The position numbers were made by a program, and so were the translations under genes. A model generated the notes under the pieces. It was not told the origin of the DNA and made no database searches. It saw only the letters and a list, made by a program, of their open reading frames with translations. Shown piece after piece: positions 27,159-36,561 of a stretch of 64,000 nucleotides of DNA. Source of the DNA: Aureibacter tunicatorum (lineage in GTDB: Bacteria; Bacteroidota; Bacteroidia; Cytophagales; Cyclobacteriaceae); assembly GCF_036492635.1 (NCBI RefSeq), contig NZ_AP025309.1:40574-104573 (forward strand). Reading direction: 5' to 3'. Every line of letters begins with the position of its first letter. Positions within the stretch are counted from its first letter, which is position 1.

Positions 27159-27427
27159 TATTTTCAAACGCAAATTCCCGACATCAAATCCCGTCTTCCG
27201 CTGGCACAGGTGCTTGAGCATTACGGTCTGCATCCCGACAAGTCGCACAGGCTCAGCTGTCCCTTTCATCAGGATCGCACGCCCAGCATGCAGGTCTATT
27301 ACAAGACCCAGACCGCCTATTGCTTCAGCGCCAACTGCACTACCCACGGCAGGAGCCTCGATGTCATCGACTACATTATGCACAAGGAAAATATCAGCAA
27401 GCAGGAAGTCATCCTTAAAGCCAAATC
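27159..27427 (+). pseudogene. CHC2 zinc-finger primase fragment
   Basis: The open frame without an ATG encodes the N-terminal zinc domain of a DnaG-like or mobile-element primase: IPDIKSRLPLAQVLEHYGL, CPFH about ten residues later, and CFSANC completing the C-H-C-C zinc site, then GRSLDVIDYIMHKEN. The homology ends at KAKSIL, where the conserved leader of the Rpn element begins (about 27428). So it is a primase gene interrupted by, or fused to, the Rpn element. Such primases are common in conjugative transposons, which suggests what the island once was. Confidence 0.75.
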
Positions 27428-27504
27428 CATCTTGAGCGAACAGAATGGATTTTGCCAATTGATGCTAAGTTTCATATCTTTATCGGAATCAAAAGATAAT
27501 AACT
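27428..27504 (+). repeat. 5' flank of Rpn element 1
   Basis: Matches 24408-24489 and 28485-28560. It contains an AATCCATC...ATGGATTT hairpin, which resembles the terminator stems at 25625 and 26071, then ATGCTAAGTTTC and TTATCGGAATCAAAAGATAA. It marks the left boundary of the mobile unit within the primase gene. Confidence 0.7.
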
Positions 27505-28380
27505 ATGCGGGAGCGTTTTCTAAACCCTTACACAGACTTTGGCTTCAAGAAGATCTTTGGCGAAGAAATCAACAAAGACCTTTTGATAGATTTTTTGAAT
27601 CACTTGATCACGGACCTGGACAGTCCCATTGAGGATTTGCAATATCTTAAAAACGAACACTTGCCCCGTTTTGAAGAAAGTCGTCGCGCGATATTTGACT
27701 TGCATTGCCGCACAGAAAAAGGAGACCGCTTCATCGTCGAGATACAGCGCGCCAAGCAAGAACACTTTCGAGATCGCAGCATATTTTATTCGACATTTCC
27801 CGTCCAAGATCAAGCCGAACGAGGCAAAACATGGAATTTTAATCTACAGCGAGTTTACACGGTTTCGTTGTTGGATTTTTCGCTGGAAGATTCCGAAGAG
27901 TATAAAGACATTTACCTGCATGACGTGCAGCTCAAAGACCAACGCAATAGAGTCTTTTCCGATAAGCTACGTTACATTTATCTGGAGATGCCCAAGTTTA
28001 ATAAAGGTTTGGAAGACCTAAGAACGCATTTTGACAAATGGCTGTTTGTTCTCAAAAATATGTCAGTGCTCGAAGACCGCCCCAAAGAACTAAGAGAACG
28101 TATCTTTCAGAAGATCTTCGAAGTGGCAGAGATCGGCAAACTAGACGCCTCGGAATACACTGTCTACCAAGAAGAACTAAAAATCTATTGGGACTTGAAC
28201 AACGTGGTGGACTATGCGAGAGAAGAAGGACGAGAAGAGGGAAAAGAAATCGGACGAGAAGAAGGCTTGAAGGAAGGTAAAATAGAAACAGCGAAAAAAT
28301 TATTATTAATGGGATTATCAATCGAGCAAATCAAGGAAGCGACAGATTTGACAAAAGAAGAAATTGAAGCATTGAGATAA
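27505..28380 (+). CDS. Rpn-family recombination-promoting nuclease / putative transposase, copy 1
   Basis: A 291-residue protein of the PD-(D/E)XK nuclease superfamily (Rpn / PDDEXK_2). The opening RFLNPYTDFGFKKIFGEE is the family signature; the nuclease core is FDLHCRTEKGDRFIVEIQ (about residues 63-80), giving the D...ExQ variant of the active site. The C-terminal part is the usual charged REEGREEGKEIGREEG stretch followed by a short helical tip (IEQIKEATDLTKEEIEAL). Characterised Rpn proteins cleave DNA and promote RecA-independent recombination; whether this one moves itself is unproven. It is nearly identical to the gene at 28561, which shows recent duplication. Confidence 0.9.
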   Translation: MRERFLNPYTDFGFKKIFGEEINKDLLIDFLNHLITDLDSPIEDLQYLKNEHLPRFEESRRAIFDLHCRTEKGDRFIVEIQRAKQEHFRDRSIFYSTFPVQDQAERGKTWNFNLQRVYTVSLLDFSLEDSEEYKDIYLHDVQLKDQRNRVFSDKLRYIYLEMPKFNKGLEDLRTHFDKWLFVLKNMSVLEDRPKELRERIFQKIFEVAEIGKLDASEYTVYQEELKIYWDLNNVVDYAREEGREEGKEIGREEGLKEGKIETAKKLLLMGLSIEQIKEATDLTKEEIEALR

Positions 28381-28394
28381 TTGTGAACGATTAA

Positions 28395-28560
28395 AAGTTT
28401 CCAGCTCATTCGCATTTGCAATGCGAATGACTAAAATAGAGCATCTGTGATGCGGAAAAGAGAACCGAAAAGAATACAAAATCCATCTTAAGCGAACAGA
28501 ATGGATTTTGCCAATTCATGCTAAGTTTCATATCTTTATCGGAATCAAAAGATAAGAACT
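28395..28560 (+). repeat. Hairpin repeat and 5' flank of Rpn element 2
   Basis: It holds TTCGCATT-TGC-AATGCGAA at about 28408-28426, the block GAGCATCTGTGATGCGG, then the conserved leader ending just before the ATG. Together with 24295-24489 this shows that hairpin, spacer and leader travel with the Rpn gene. Confidence 0.75.
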
Positions 28561-29436
28561 ATGCGGGAGCGTTTTCTAAACCCTTACACAGACTTTGGCT
28601 TCAAGAAGATCTTTGGCGAAGAAATCAACAAAGACCTTTTAATAGATTTTTTGAATCACCTGATCACGGATCTAGACAGTCCCATTGAGGACTTGCAATA
28701 TTTGAAAAACGAACACTTGCCCCGCTTTGAAGAAAGTCGTCGCGCGATATTTGACTTGCATTGCCGCACAGAAAAAGGAGACCGCTTCATCGTCGAGATC
28801 CAGCGCGCCAAGCAAGAACACTTTCGAGATCGCAGCATATTTTATTCGACATTTCCCGTCCAAGATCAAGCCGAGCGTGGCAAAACATGGAATTTTAATC
28901 TACAACGTGTTTACACGGTTTCGTTGTTGGATTTTTCGCTGGAAGATTCCGAAGAGTATAAAGACATTTACCTGCATGATGTGCAGCTCAAAGACCAACG
29001 TAATAGAGTCTTTTCCGATAAGTTGCGCTACATTTATCTGGAGATGCCCAAGTTTAATAAAGATCTGGAAGACCTAAGGACGCATTTTGACAAATGGCTG
29101 TTTGTGCTCAAAAATATGTCAGCGCTCGAAGATCGGCCCAAAGAACTAAGAGAGCGTATCTTTCAGAAGATCTTCGAAGTGGCAGAGATCGGAAAACTAG
29201 ACGCCTCGGAATACACCGTCTACCAAGAAGAACTAAAAATCTATTGGGACTTGAACAACGTGGTGGACTATGCGAGAGAAGAAGGGCGAGAAGAGGGAAT
29301 AGAAATCGGAATAGAGAAGGGTTTAAAAAAAGGTAAAATTGAGACGGCCAAAAAATTATTATCTATAGGCTTGTCCATAGATCAAATCATGGAAGCGACA
29401 GATTTGACAAAAGAAGAAATTGAAGCGTTAAAATAA
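28561..29436 (+). CDS. Rpn-family recombination-promoting nuclease / putative transposase, copy 2
   Basis: A 291-residue near-duplicate of the protein at 27505. The first ~245 residues differ at only a few positions; differences concentrate in the last 45 (EEGIEIGIEKGLKKG instead of EEGKEIGREEGLKEG). The same D...ExQ nuclease core is intact, so both copies should be active. C-terminal variation is reported for Rpn proteins in enterobacteria, and this pair shows the same trend. A weak hairpin (AGGCTG...CAGCCT, 29437-29459) follows. Confidence 0.9.
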   Translation: MRERFLNPYTDFGFKKIFGEEINKDLLIDFLNHLITDLDSPIEDLQYLKNEHLPRFEESRRAIFDLHCRTEKGDRFIVEIQRAKQEHFRDRSIFYSTFPVQDQAERGKTWNFNLQRVYTVSLLDFSLEDSEEYKDIYLHDVQLKDQRNRVFSDKLRYIYLEMPKFNKDLEDLRTHFDKWLFVLKNMSALEDRPKELRERIFQKIFEVAEIGKLDASEYTVYQEELKIYWDLNNVVDYAREEGREEGIEIGIEKGLKKGKIETAKKLLSIGLSIDQIMEATDLTKEEIEALK

Positions 29437-29491
29437 GGCTGCCTATTTATAAGACAGCCTCTTTAAAATTCACCTATTTTATACAACTATA

Positions 29492-32400
29492 TTATTCTTC
29501 AATAATTACCCTAAAGCCAACATCATAGACTTTTTGATAGGCTTTATAGATTTCTTGTTCGCTTATTGTAGCTTGGCCAGGGCGGTCTCTCCATGAGCCT
29601 CCTTTAGCAATACGCTTGCTTGGATCCGTTACATCCGCATCCCTAGTCCATTCCGAGACATTTCCTTGAATATCATAAAGTCCCCAAGGATTAGCTTGAT
29701 AGCTGCCTACTGGAGCGGATACCATATGGCCATCATTTTGACTGGCAATCTTTGGCAAGAAGTTATAGTAATCGAACTCTCGACGAGCAAACTTCTCAAG
29801 GGACTTGTCCGCCAAGTTTTCTTTCGTTTCAAATTCGTCTTTTATATCGCCATACCACATATCAGACGGTCCCCCCGCTTGCGCGGCCCATTCCCATTGA
29901 TGCTCGCTAGGCAACACAACTTTATGATTTGTTTTATTGCTGATTTCCTGGCAAAATTTATTAGCTTCATGCCAATTAACTCTAACAACAGGCTGTTTTG
30001 GTTCATTTACAGGCACGCCCGGGCTGATTTGATCTTTATAATATTTTGTAATATATCGGCTGTCATGATCGGGAAATATTGAACGGTACTGATCATTTGT
30101 AATTTCTTTTTCAGACATCCAAAAACTCTTTTTAATCTTCACCTTTTCGGGGCCATTTTCACTATTGCGATAATAAGTGCCTGATGGTATTTTGACTAAT
30201 GCGATTTCTTGCCCTTCTCCCCAGCGAATGATTCTTTTATTTTCTTGATTCCTTTTTTGCTTTTGAATAGCTTCTTCTGCATCAAATCCCCAATGCTTTG
30301 TTTTGTAATCTTTTTGAGCAATTCGCTCAGGCTTAAATGGAATAATCGGATATTGCGACTCCACATCTTGACGACGCTTTCTTAATTCTTCCATGCTTGA
30401 ATCTTCAATATTGGCATAAAGCGACATGAGTTCCGAGCGTCTTTCCACTTGATATTTTCCTCGATAACTCGTTACATTTCGCCATTCGGCATGGAAAGGC
30501 ACATTAAGATCTATCCAAGTGTTTAATCTTTCCCACTCTTCAGTATCCAACTTTACGTTATGATGGCCTTTTTCCAGCATTTTCACCAAATCACTCGTCG
30601 AAGCGTGATATTCCATTGGATTAAGAATATGAACTTCAGATTCAGGCCCCGGCCTTCTGACAAATGGGTGCAGATTCAAATAGCTCTTGCGGAATTCTCT
30701 ATTTCCAACTTTTTCTTTAGATGCAAAATCCAGTAATTCATTATTCCCATCGTGGCAAGCCACGCACTTTTTGTCCAAAATCGGCTGGACTTCCAATTCA
30801 AAGCCATAAGGCCGAACTCCACCTGCATATGGCTGAATACTATGAGGTTTCTTCTTTGAAGCTAATGAAGGCTTGGGAGGCGGAATAGTATTCTGGTCTT
30901 CATGACAACCTACACAAGACACCACTTCTCCGGGCATCCCTGTAATCCAGCTTCTCATAAGCTGCATCGCTCGTCCATCTTCGTCAAGCGGTTGCAAAGA
31001 AACCGGCGTGTTAGCGGGAATCTTGAATATCGCGGATCCGTCTTCTTCCACAGGGACTCTGCCCAGAAGCCTTTTCACATCCCATGAAGACTCGATTCCA
31101 TGCGCGGCATAATCCCCCGTATTCGTCTTGAGCGTCGTATCATTTCCATTGTAATGATACTTGTAGGCAAATATTCTCAATTCTTTCACTTCACCTCTAT
31201 CAATGCCTTTAAGCCCTTTTCCTTGATAGATATCCTGAATATACACTGTAGATTCCTTATCTTTCAACTGGACTTTTTCAGGAATCACAGGGGGAACTTT
31301 TTGCTTTCTTACCGGCTGAATATCAATATAACCCGCTCCTTCTTCTTCATAAACCAAGGTCATATTATCAAACCTGTCCACAAGATATAATCCCCAAAGC
31401 GCATCTGCCGTAGGTTTGCACGTAACTATAAAATAGTTTTCATCAAGAGGATAAGGTTTAAGAAACTGCGGCCAAACACCTTCAACCAACCTATCCAAAA
31501 TCTTATTCTCCACATGACGATCTCTAAAAGGAATTTCCTGAACGACTCCCTCATTTTCATGACGGCCTTTTGCCGGATCGAATATCACCAAATGTCCGGA
31601 TCTTGGCGTGCCATGATGTCCTGTCACAATTCCCACAAATTCGCTCGAATGCTCTGATATGGGTCTTGCGTCAAATATACTGTTTGGCCAATAGGAATTG
31701 CTTCCATAAAGCTCTTTTTTACCTGTTCCATCCGGATTCATATGCATTAAAGTACGGGTAAAGTAATGCATCATGTCGCTGTATTCCCAACGCAAATACA
31801 TCAATCGGCCATTGGGCATAGTAATCGGGCACCAATCGCTATCTTGTCCAAAGTTCAAAGCCCTGACTTTTTTGCTCACTGGATCAACTTGCACCAAGTT
31901 GCTGGTAGGAGAAACCCCGGATACGCAAGGCACAGCTTGCAAAAGCATATTGCTTGTGGCAACTATTTTTCCATCGGGCAAATATGCGGGATCTGCATAA
32001 TCTATATCAAATTGATCGTCCGGAGTCTGCATAACCAAAGGCTTGCCATCCATATAGCCCTCAAATACACGATAACGATCAAATTCTCCTCCCAAAGTAG
32101 CGAATAAGAATCTATCGCCATCCCAGTTCATCTCCAAGTCAGCCATAATTTGCTTCTTATCAGGCTTGTACAAAGTACTATACGTATTTTGAAGGCCTAA
32201 TTGGTCAAATTTGACAACTTCACAATCATACCAATGAGGCATAAAACCACCATGCCCGCCTCCAATGGCATTATGGCCAGTGTAGTTATTGGCAGTCGTG
32301 CCCAGTGCATTGGCTCTTACCATTCTTGAAGTATCTTTCAGGTGGGATTTGATAGCTACAAAATCCGTATTCAATAAAGGATTGCTAAGCAAAATTGTCT

Positions 32401-33412
32401 TTTTATCTTTTAATATCTTCAACACTTTCACTCTAGCGTTCTCTTTTCGAGAGTAAAAATCGTTTTTCACTCTTTCGTAATCCAAAGCGATAGATTGGTA
32501 CAGCTTTTCCGACACTGTCCAATTCTGATTGGGAAATGATCTTTTCATTTCATCCAAGCTTTCTCTCAAGGATGCTAATGTCAATCGCTTGAATTTTCGA
32601 TCAATAATTACTGTCTCCAACAGGCTTTGTAGTTCCTCCCACTTTTTATCATAAGATAGTGAGGCCCATTCCACTGAATTGAATTGGTATATTTCAACCT
32701 CGCTTAATTGCTTCAACACCTTATGATATACATTCTCAAACGCTTTGGAAGACAAATATATGTCATGCCAATCATCATAAGCATGGATTTCCAAAATACT
32801 AGCTGCCTCGGGGGATATTTCTCTTATTCTCTCCAATGTGGACGAAGCTGAATATTTCGACAAGCTAAACTGCAAAGGCTTGTCGCCTTCAACAGCAACA
32901 GTCATTCTAATTTTTTCAAATTTGCCTCTTGAATCCAAAATAAAACTGGATGGCGCATAGGCCGTCATCGCTTGCTCAAAGATATGGCTGCCAATAGTTA
33001 TTTTTTCCTGTGGGTTGAACTCTCCTTTGCCTTTGGACATGAGCATATGCGTGTTCAAGTCAAATGAATATGTCCAATTATCGCCTCTTCTTCTTGGATA
33101 GAATGCCTCTATTTCTTGGAGTTGTCCTGCATGGATCAAGTGAACTTTCTCACTTCTATCAATACCTTCCACCTTAGCCCAAACGGCCAGGGATTTTTGT
33201 CTTTTTTTAAATATATGATCTTGAGGATGAGCGGTAAATACTATTTGCTTCCAATCAGCCACATCCAAATCATCAATATTCAATACTTCACCCGGATTCA
33301 GATTAAAGCTGTGATTTTCAGGTTCGCCATCTTCATGCTTTACCCATAGTTGAGCCCAAAGAGACAAATAGCCTCCCACCCAAAATAACAATGTCAATAA
33401 AACAGTCCTCAT
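29492..33412 (-). CDS. Exported NPCBM / HzsA-like propeller / dihaem cytochrome c / FGE-fold fusion (paralog 1)
   Basis: A 1306-residue exported protein (leader MRTVLLTLLFWVGGYLSLWA). Domains in order: an NPCBM-like sugar-binding region (about 30-185), a helical linker, a propeller region resembling the hydrazine-synthase-alpha middle domain (about 340-800, with GHHG and MNPDGTGKKE), two c-type haem sites CVGCH (833-837) and CVACH (883-887), and a C-terminal FGE/sulfatase-modifying fold (about 1065-1306, with EITNDQYR, HQWEWAAQAGG and GLYDIQGNVSEW). The FGE domain has KGGSWRDRP where true FGEs have catalytic cysteines, so it should be structural, as in GldJ/GldK. It ends an apparent five-gene operon. 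A periplasmic or surface redox and sugar-binding role is inferred. Confidence 0.8.
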   Translation of the reverse strand: MRTVLLTLLFWVGGYLSLWAQLWVKHEDGEPENHSFNLNPGEVLNIDDLDVADWKQIVFTAHPQDHIFKKRQKSLAVWAKVEGIDRSEKVHLIHAGQLQEIEAFYPRRRGDNWTYSFDLNTHMLMSKGKGEFNPQEKITIGSHIFEQAMTAYAPSSFILDSRGKFEKIRMTVAVEGDKPLQFSLSKYSASSTLERIREISPEAASILEIHAYDDWHDIYLSSKAFENVYHKVLKQLSEVEIYQFNSVEWASLSYDKKWEELQSLLETVIIDRKFKRLTLASLRESLDEMKRSFPNQNWTVSEKLYQSIALDYERVKNDFYSRKENARVKVLKILKDKKTILLSNPLLNTDFVAIKSHLKDTSRMVRANALGTTANNYTGHNAIGGGHGGFMPHWYDCEVVKFDQLGLQNTYSTLYKPDKKQIMADLEMNWDGDRFLFATLGGEFDRYRVFEGYMDGKPLVMQTPDDQFDIDYADPAYLPDGKIVATSNMLLQAVPCVSGVSPTSNLVQVDPVSKKVRALNFGQDSDWCPITMPNGRLMYLRWEYSDMMHYFTRTLMHMNPDGTGKKELYGSNSYWPNSIFDARPISEHSSEFVGIVTGHHGTPRSGHLVIFDPAKGRHENEGVVQEIPFRDRHVENKILDRLVEGVWPQFLKPYPLDENYFIVTCKPTADALWGLYLVDRFDNMTLVYEEEGAGYIDIQPVRKQKVPPVIPEKVQLKDKESTVYIQDIYQGKGLKGIDRGEVKELRIFAYKYHYNGNDTTLKTNTGDYAAHGIESSWDVKRLLGRVPVEEDGSAIFKIPANTPVSLQPLDEDGRAMQLMRSWITGMPGEVVSCVGCHEDQNTIPPPKPSLASKKKPHSIQPYAGGVRPYGFELEVQPILDKKCVACHDGNNELLDFASKEKVGNREFRKSYLNLHPFVRRPGPESEVHILNPMEYHASTSDLVKMLEKGHHNVKLDTEEWERLNTWIDLNVPFHAEWRNVTSYRGKYQVERRSELMSLYANIEDSSMEELRKRRQDVESQYPIIPFKPERIAQKDYKTKHWGFDAEEAIQKQKRNQENKRIIRWGEGQEIALVKIPSGTYYRNSENGPEKVKIKKSFWMSEKEITNDQYRSIFPDHDSRYITKYYKDQISPGVPVNEPKQPVVRVNWHEANKFCQEISNKTNHKVVLPSEHQWEWAAQAGGPSDMWYGDIKDEFETKENLADKSLEKFARREFDYYNFLPKIASQNDGHMVSAPVGSYQANPWGLYDIQGNVSEWTRDADVTDPSKRIAKGGSWRDRPGQATISEQEIYKAYQKVYDVGFRVIIEE

Positions 33413-33502
33413 AAATGTATCTTTAGTTCTTATCTATTTTCTAAATCCTCTACATTAGTATCGATCAAGAATAGCATTACCCTTATACTTTATGATGAGA
33501 AA

Positions 33503-33537
33503 CAAAAAAAAGAGCTAAAGAATAACTCTTTAGCTCT
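33503..33537 (-). terminator. Rho-independent terminator of the propeller lipoprotein gene
   Basis: AGAGCTAAAGA (33511-33521) pairs perfectly with TCTTTAGCTCT (33527-33537), followed on the minus strand by eight T's. It lies 24 nt past the stop of the gene at 33561, so the fusion-protein gene downstream may rely on read-through or its own promoter. Confidence 0.85.
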
Positions 33538-33560
33538 GGACCAGAAGTCAAACTACGCAT

Positions 33561-34427
33561 TCACATTACAATATCTACTGCTGAAATATTTCCAACCTCA
33601 ACACTATCAGCAAATGACCAAACAATCTCCTGCTGAGGATTTATTTCCAATAACTGAGCTACTTTTGATTGACCTTTTGCATGTCCACCCCAATTACATA
33701 TTAATTTATTTCCATTTTTCTTTTCGATGATCTGAGCGACAAATCGAAGCGGAATATCAAGTTCCCCGTCTTTAATCTCCAATACAGGCTCTCCTGTACG
33801 AGAATCAATTTCCAAAATATTATGCAAATCACCGCCAGACACCAACCAATTGCCATTTTTCAAAGGCTCTACGGAAAAAGGCTTGGCTTCCACTTTAAAA
33901 TCCTTGATAATATTTCCTTGCTCATCTATTTCCAAAACTCTTCTTGATTTAAGCAATCCGACTAAATAGGTACCATGAGCTGTTTTTTCAACTCTTCTAA
34001 ACTGCGCATGAGCCTTTTTGATTCCTGAGTCAAAGCTTACTTCATGCAGTTTTTTACCTTCAGAGTCAAACTCAAAAATCATCGAAGGATTTCCGCATTG
34101 CCCGATCAAATAATTGCCATTTGCAAGCATTATTGCCGATTGCACTTCAGAACCCTCAGGCGCTTGATACTCCCAAAGCGTCTGATGATTTGAATTAATA
34201 ACTTTTGCTCCTTGCTTATAAGCGTATAGCACTTTTCCATCGCCTATCGAAGCGACGCTATTGCACTCTTGCTTATGCCCCAATCCATGAGACCAAAGAA
34301 TGTTGCCACTGCGATCTATTTTTACTATTTTCTTAAATCCTGAGCCCGCAATCAAGTATTCAGTGGACTTGGAAGAGCAAGAATAAAAGAGAAGCATAAC
34401 TAAAAAATATGTCAATAAATGCTTCAT
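33561..34427 (-). CDS. Beta-propeller lipoprotein (PQQ/WD-like)
   Basis: A 288-residue lipoprotein (lipobox cysteine 17, LLFYSC). The whole mature part is a propeller of about six to seven blades, each ending in a phrase such as GSGFKKIVKIDRSGNILW, NGNYLIGQCGNPSMIFEFD or NGNWLVSGGDLHNILEID. No catalytic residues recognised; such proteins bind ligands or partners at the cell surface. It sits between a cupin lipoprotein and the NPCBM/cytochrome fusion gene on the same strand and ends in a strong terminator. Confidence 0.8.
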   Translation of the reverse strand: MKHLLTYFLVMLLFYSCSSKSTEYLIAGSGFKKIVKIDRSGNILWSHGLGHKQECNSVASIGDGKVLYAYKQGAKVINSNHQTLWEYQAPEGSEVQSAIMLANGNYLIGQCGNPSMIFEFDSEGKKLHEVSFDSGIKKAHAQFRRVEKTAHGTYLVGLLKSRRVLEIDEQGNIIKDFKVEAKPFSVEPLKNGNWLVSGGDLHNILEIDSRTGEPVLEIKDGELDIPLRFVAQIIEKKNGNKLICNWGGHAKGQSKVAQLLEINPQQEIVWSFADSVEVGNISAVDIVM

Positions 34428-34613
34428 GTCATATATTTTTTCTGTGTAAACGTCTAAAAGATTTGTAATAAAAAGTCGAAAAATCCCCTTATAATAATTA
34501 TTGCCAAGTAACTGAACAGATTTAATTGTAAACTATGTATCACCAAAACGAACAAGCCATAATCATTACTTCAGGGATGTAATCAACCTTATCAACTAAA
34601 CAATAAAATATAA

Positions 34614-35315
34614 TCAGATAACATTATTAAATACAGCATTTGTATTCGTAAACACCAAGCCATCATTGTCATGAAAGTTTGCATATTCCGACACTATCGC
34701 CCCATGTTCACCCGCCATCATAAAATGAGGCGCCTCAGGCCTGTTAAGTGTATTCAGTTCTCCACGGTTGATCAATTTTGCGTTATTGACCGTAATGAAG
34801 TCTTGTTGGCTTTCAGGTGTGGAAGGATTACCTGCAGTTTCCTCGCCTTCGCCAAAACAGTACACTGAACCATGTCTGACATGCCAAGTTTCCATCTTAG
34901 CCGCAAAAGATGTTTCCACATGCTTATGTTCAATGATCATCTGCCCCGGAAGTAAGAAAATCTCATGCGCAAAGTATTTGAACACATCCGAATTATGCCA
35001 AAATACACCCGCCATACCGGCATTAACAAAGTCTCCATGTGAAAAATCCGATATAAATAGATTTTTTCTTAAAAAGTCATCTACCGGATAATTATAAAAT
35101 TCAAGCATATCCATATATGCCTTCAATGTTTTTTCGCCTGACAACTTTCCATTTACATAAAAATCATCATTGGTATATTTTTTTAGAGACTTCATAACTT
35201 GAGGTGCATTTATATTTTTATCATCTTTTTTATTTTCAGGAGCGCAAGCGGTTGCTCCCAACGCCAAGCCGGCTATTCCAGCCATAGCTTGTTTAATCGC
35301 AGATCTTCTTTCCAT
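34614..35315 (-). CDS. Cupin-fold lipoprotein, sugar-isomerase-like
   Basis: A 233-residue protein with a twin-arginine leader (MERRSAIKQAMAGIAG) and a lipobox cysteine at 24, so likely folded before export by Tat and then lipid-anchored. The core LLPGQMIIEHKHVETSF...KMETWHVRHGSVY is a cupin metal site with several His and Glu, of the kind found in D-lyxose isomerase-like proteins. A periplasmic sugar isomerase or sugar-binding cupin would fit. Substrate unknown; the cupin assignment is firm, the isomerase assignment is tentative. Confidence 0.65.
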   Translation of the reverse strand: MERRSAIKQAMAGIAGLALGATACAPENKKDDKNINAPQVMKSLKKYTNDDFYVNGKLSGEKTLKAYMDMLEFYNYPVDDFLRKNLFISDFSHGDFVNAGMAGVFWHNSDVFKYFAHEIFLLPGQMIIEHKHVETSFAAKMETWHVRHGSVYCFGEGEETAGNPSTPESQQDFITVNNAKLINRGELNTLNRPEAPHFMMAGEHGAIVSEYANFHDNDGLVFTNTNAVFNNVI

Positions 35316-35368
35316 CAGTTAAAAAATTATACTTTACGTATAGTCCAATATTTATATCCAGTTTAAAA

Positions 35369-36556
35369 TCACATCAATAACCTAGCAATCCCCTCTATTT
35401 CCACTAAGAGCTCCTCTCGACAAACATCAGCGATCACATACGTTTGCAACAGATAAGGATATTTGTACTTCACCACACGGGATATGGATTCATAATCTTC
35501 CTTGTTTTTAATGTATATCCTAATGCTTTGCAATGCGGGTGTAAACAAAGCCGGAACTCCTTTTTTCTTAATATTTTCAATGCTTATCAAAGCTTCAATA
35601 TTCTTAACTGTTGTCAGAGTTTGCTCATCCGCTTGGTCGGAAGAAACGGTGTTTTCGCCCAAAATCGCGGCTGTTCCTGAAATAAACACCTCATGAGATG
35701 ATTCAGTATACAACGCTTTGGCTCGTTCGAATTTTGGTGTTTTTTTGATCTCCAACTCCTTGTCCAAACGTCCCAACAAAACATTTTGGGAATAATGATG
35801 CGCATCTACCTGAAGCGGATTTGGAATAGGGTAAATCATTTTATTTTCTATATTCAACAATTTTTTTACTGCTATCAGGTCCACCAAAACGCCTCCTTTA
35901 TCCATTCCAATCCCTGTAGCTGCCGGATACCCATCATCCCAATTTGCCGTATCATAATATTTGGCTCTAATATCGTTAAAAGCCTGATACCTTTGCCTTC
36001 CTTCTTCCAAGCCAGTGATACGCTCTATATAGTTCCATTGTCTAATAACATCGCTCCATTCAAAGCCTTCCCAATCCAAAATATTTTGCAAAGTAGAAAA
36101 CACTTGTTTAGATTGGATTGCGGCATTAGCTTCCAAATCATCCGCGCTTACACCTCCTACATAAAGGTAATTTGCCGTAATATCAGAATAATATACATAA
36201 TGCACTCCTTCCAAGCACCCAAACCTTAAAAGTTCCGGCTTATCGGCAATCTCCAGTTCAAGAATTAATGAGCCTTTAGCCGGTGACTGAGGGATCAATG
36301 ATATCGCAGGAACATGATCTTCAAAATAAGCGTTCACTACCTTATTAATCTCATTCATAGCGATTTCGTAGTTCTCGAATGCTTTCCAGTCAAATAGAAT
36401 ATTCAATCTGACCAGACAACCTTTAAGTCTGTTGATATTATTCGAAATATACGTTTCTAGAAGTCTTGCGGGATCTCCCGACACTTCCTCGAATGTTTTA
36501 TGCTCAAAATATCTTTTCATTTCCCTGACTTCCAAACTCTGCGTATACATGGCCAT
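35369..36556 (-). CDS. Chorismatase/RidA-fold protein (FkbO/Hyg5-like)
   Basis: A 395-residue cytosolic protein with the trimeric YjgF/RidA-like fold pattern of FkbO/Hyg5 chorismatases: FSTLQNILDWEGFEWSDVIR in the middle, RYQAFNDIRAKYY, and GYPAATGIGMDKGGVLVDLI, where the family has its active-site GIG. True chorismatases hydrolyse chorismate in secondary metabolism. Finding one between a cytochrome and a cupin lipoprotein is unusual, so it may have another substrate. Its start lies 6 nt from the stop of the propeller-cytochrome gene, indicating co-transcription. Signal peptide absent. Confidence 0.65.
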   Translation of the reverse strand: MAMYTQSLEVREMKRYFEHKTFEEVSGDPARLLETYISNNINRLKGCLVRLNILFDWKAFENYEIAMNEINKVVNAYFEDHVPAISLIPQSPAKGSLILELEIADKPELLRFGCLEGVHYVYYSDITANYLYVGGVSADDLEANAAIQSKQVFSTLQNILDWEGFEWSDVIRQWNYIERITGLEEGRQRYQAFNDIRAKYYDTANWDDGYPAATGIGMDKGGVLVDLIAVKKLLNIENKMIYPIPNPLQVDAHHYSQNVLLGRLDKELEIKKTPKFERAKALYTESSHEVFISGTAAILGENTVSSDQADEQTLTTVKNIEALISIENIKKKGVPALFTPALQSIRIYIKNKEDYESISRVVKYKYPYLLQTYVIADVCREELLVEIEGIARLLM

Positions 36557-36561
36557 TCCCT

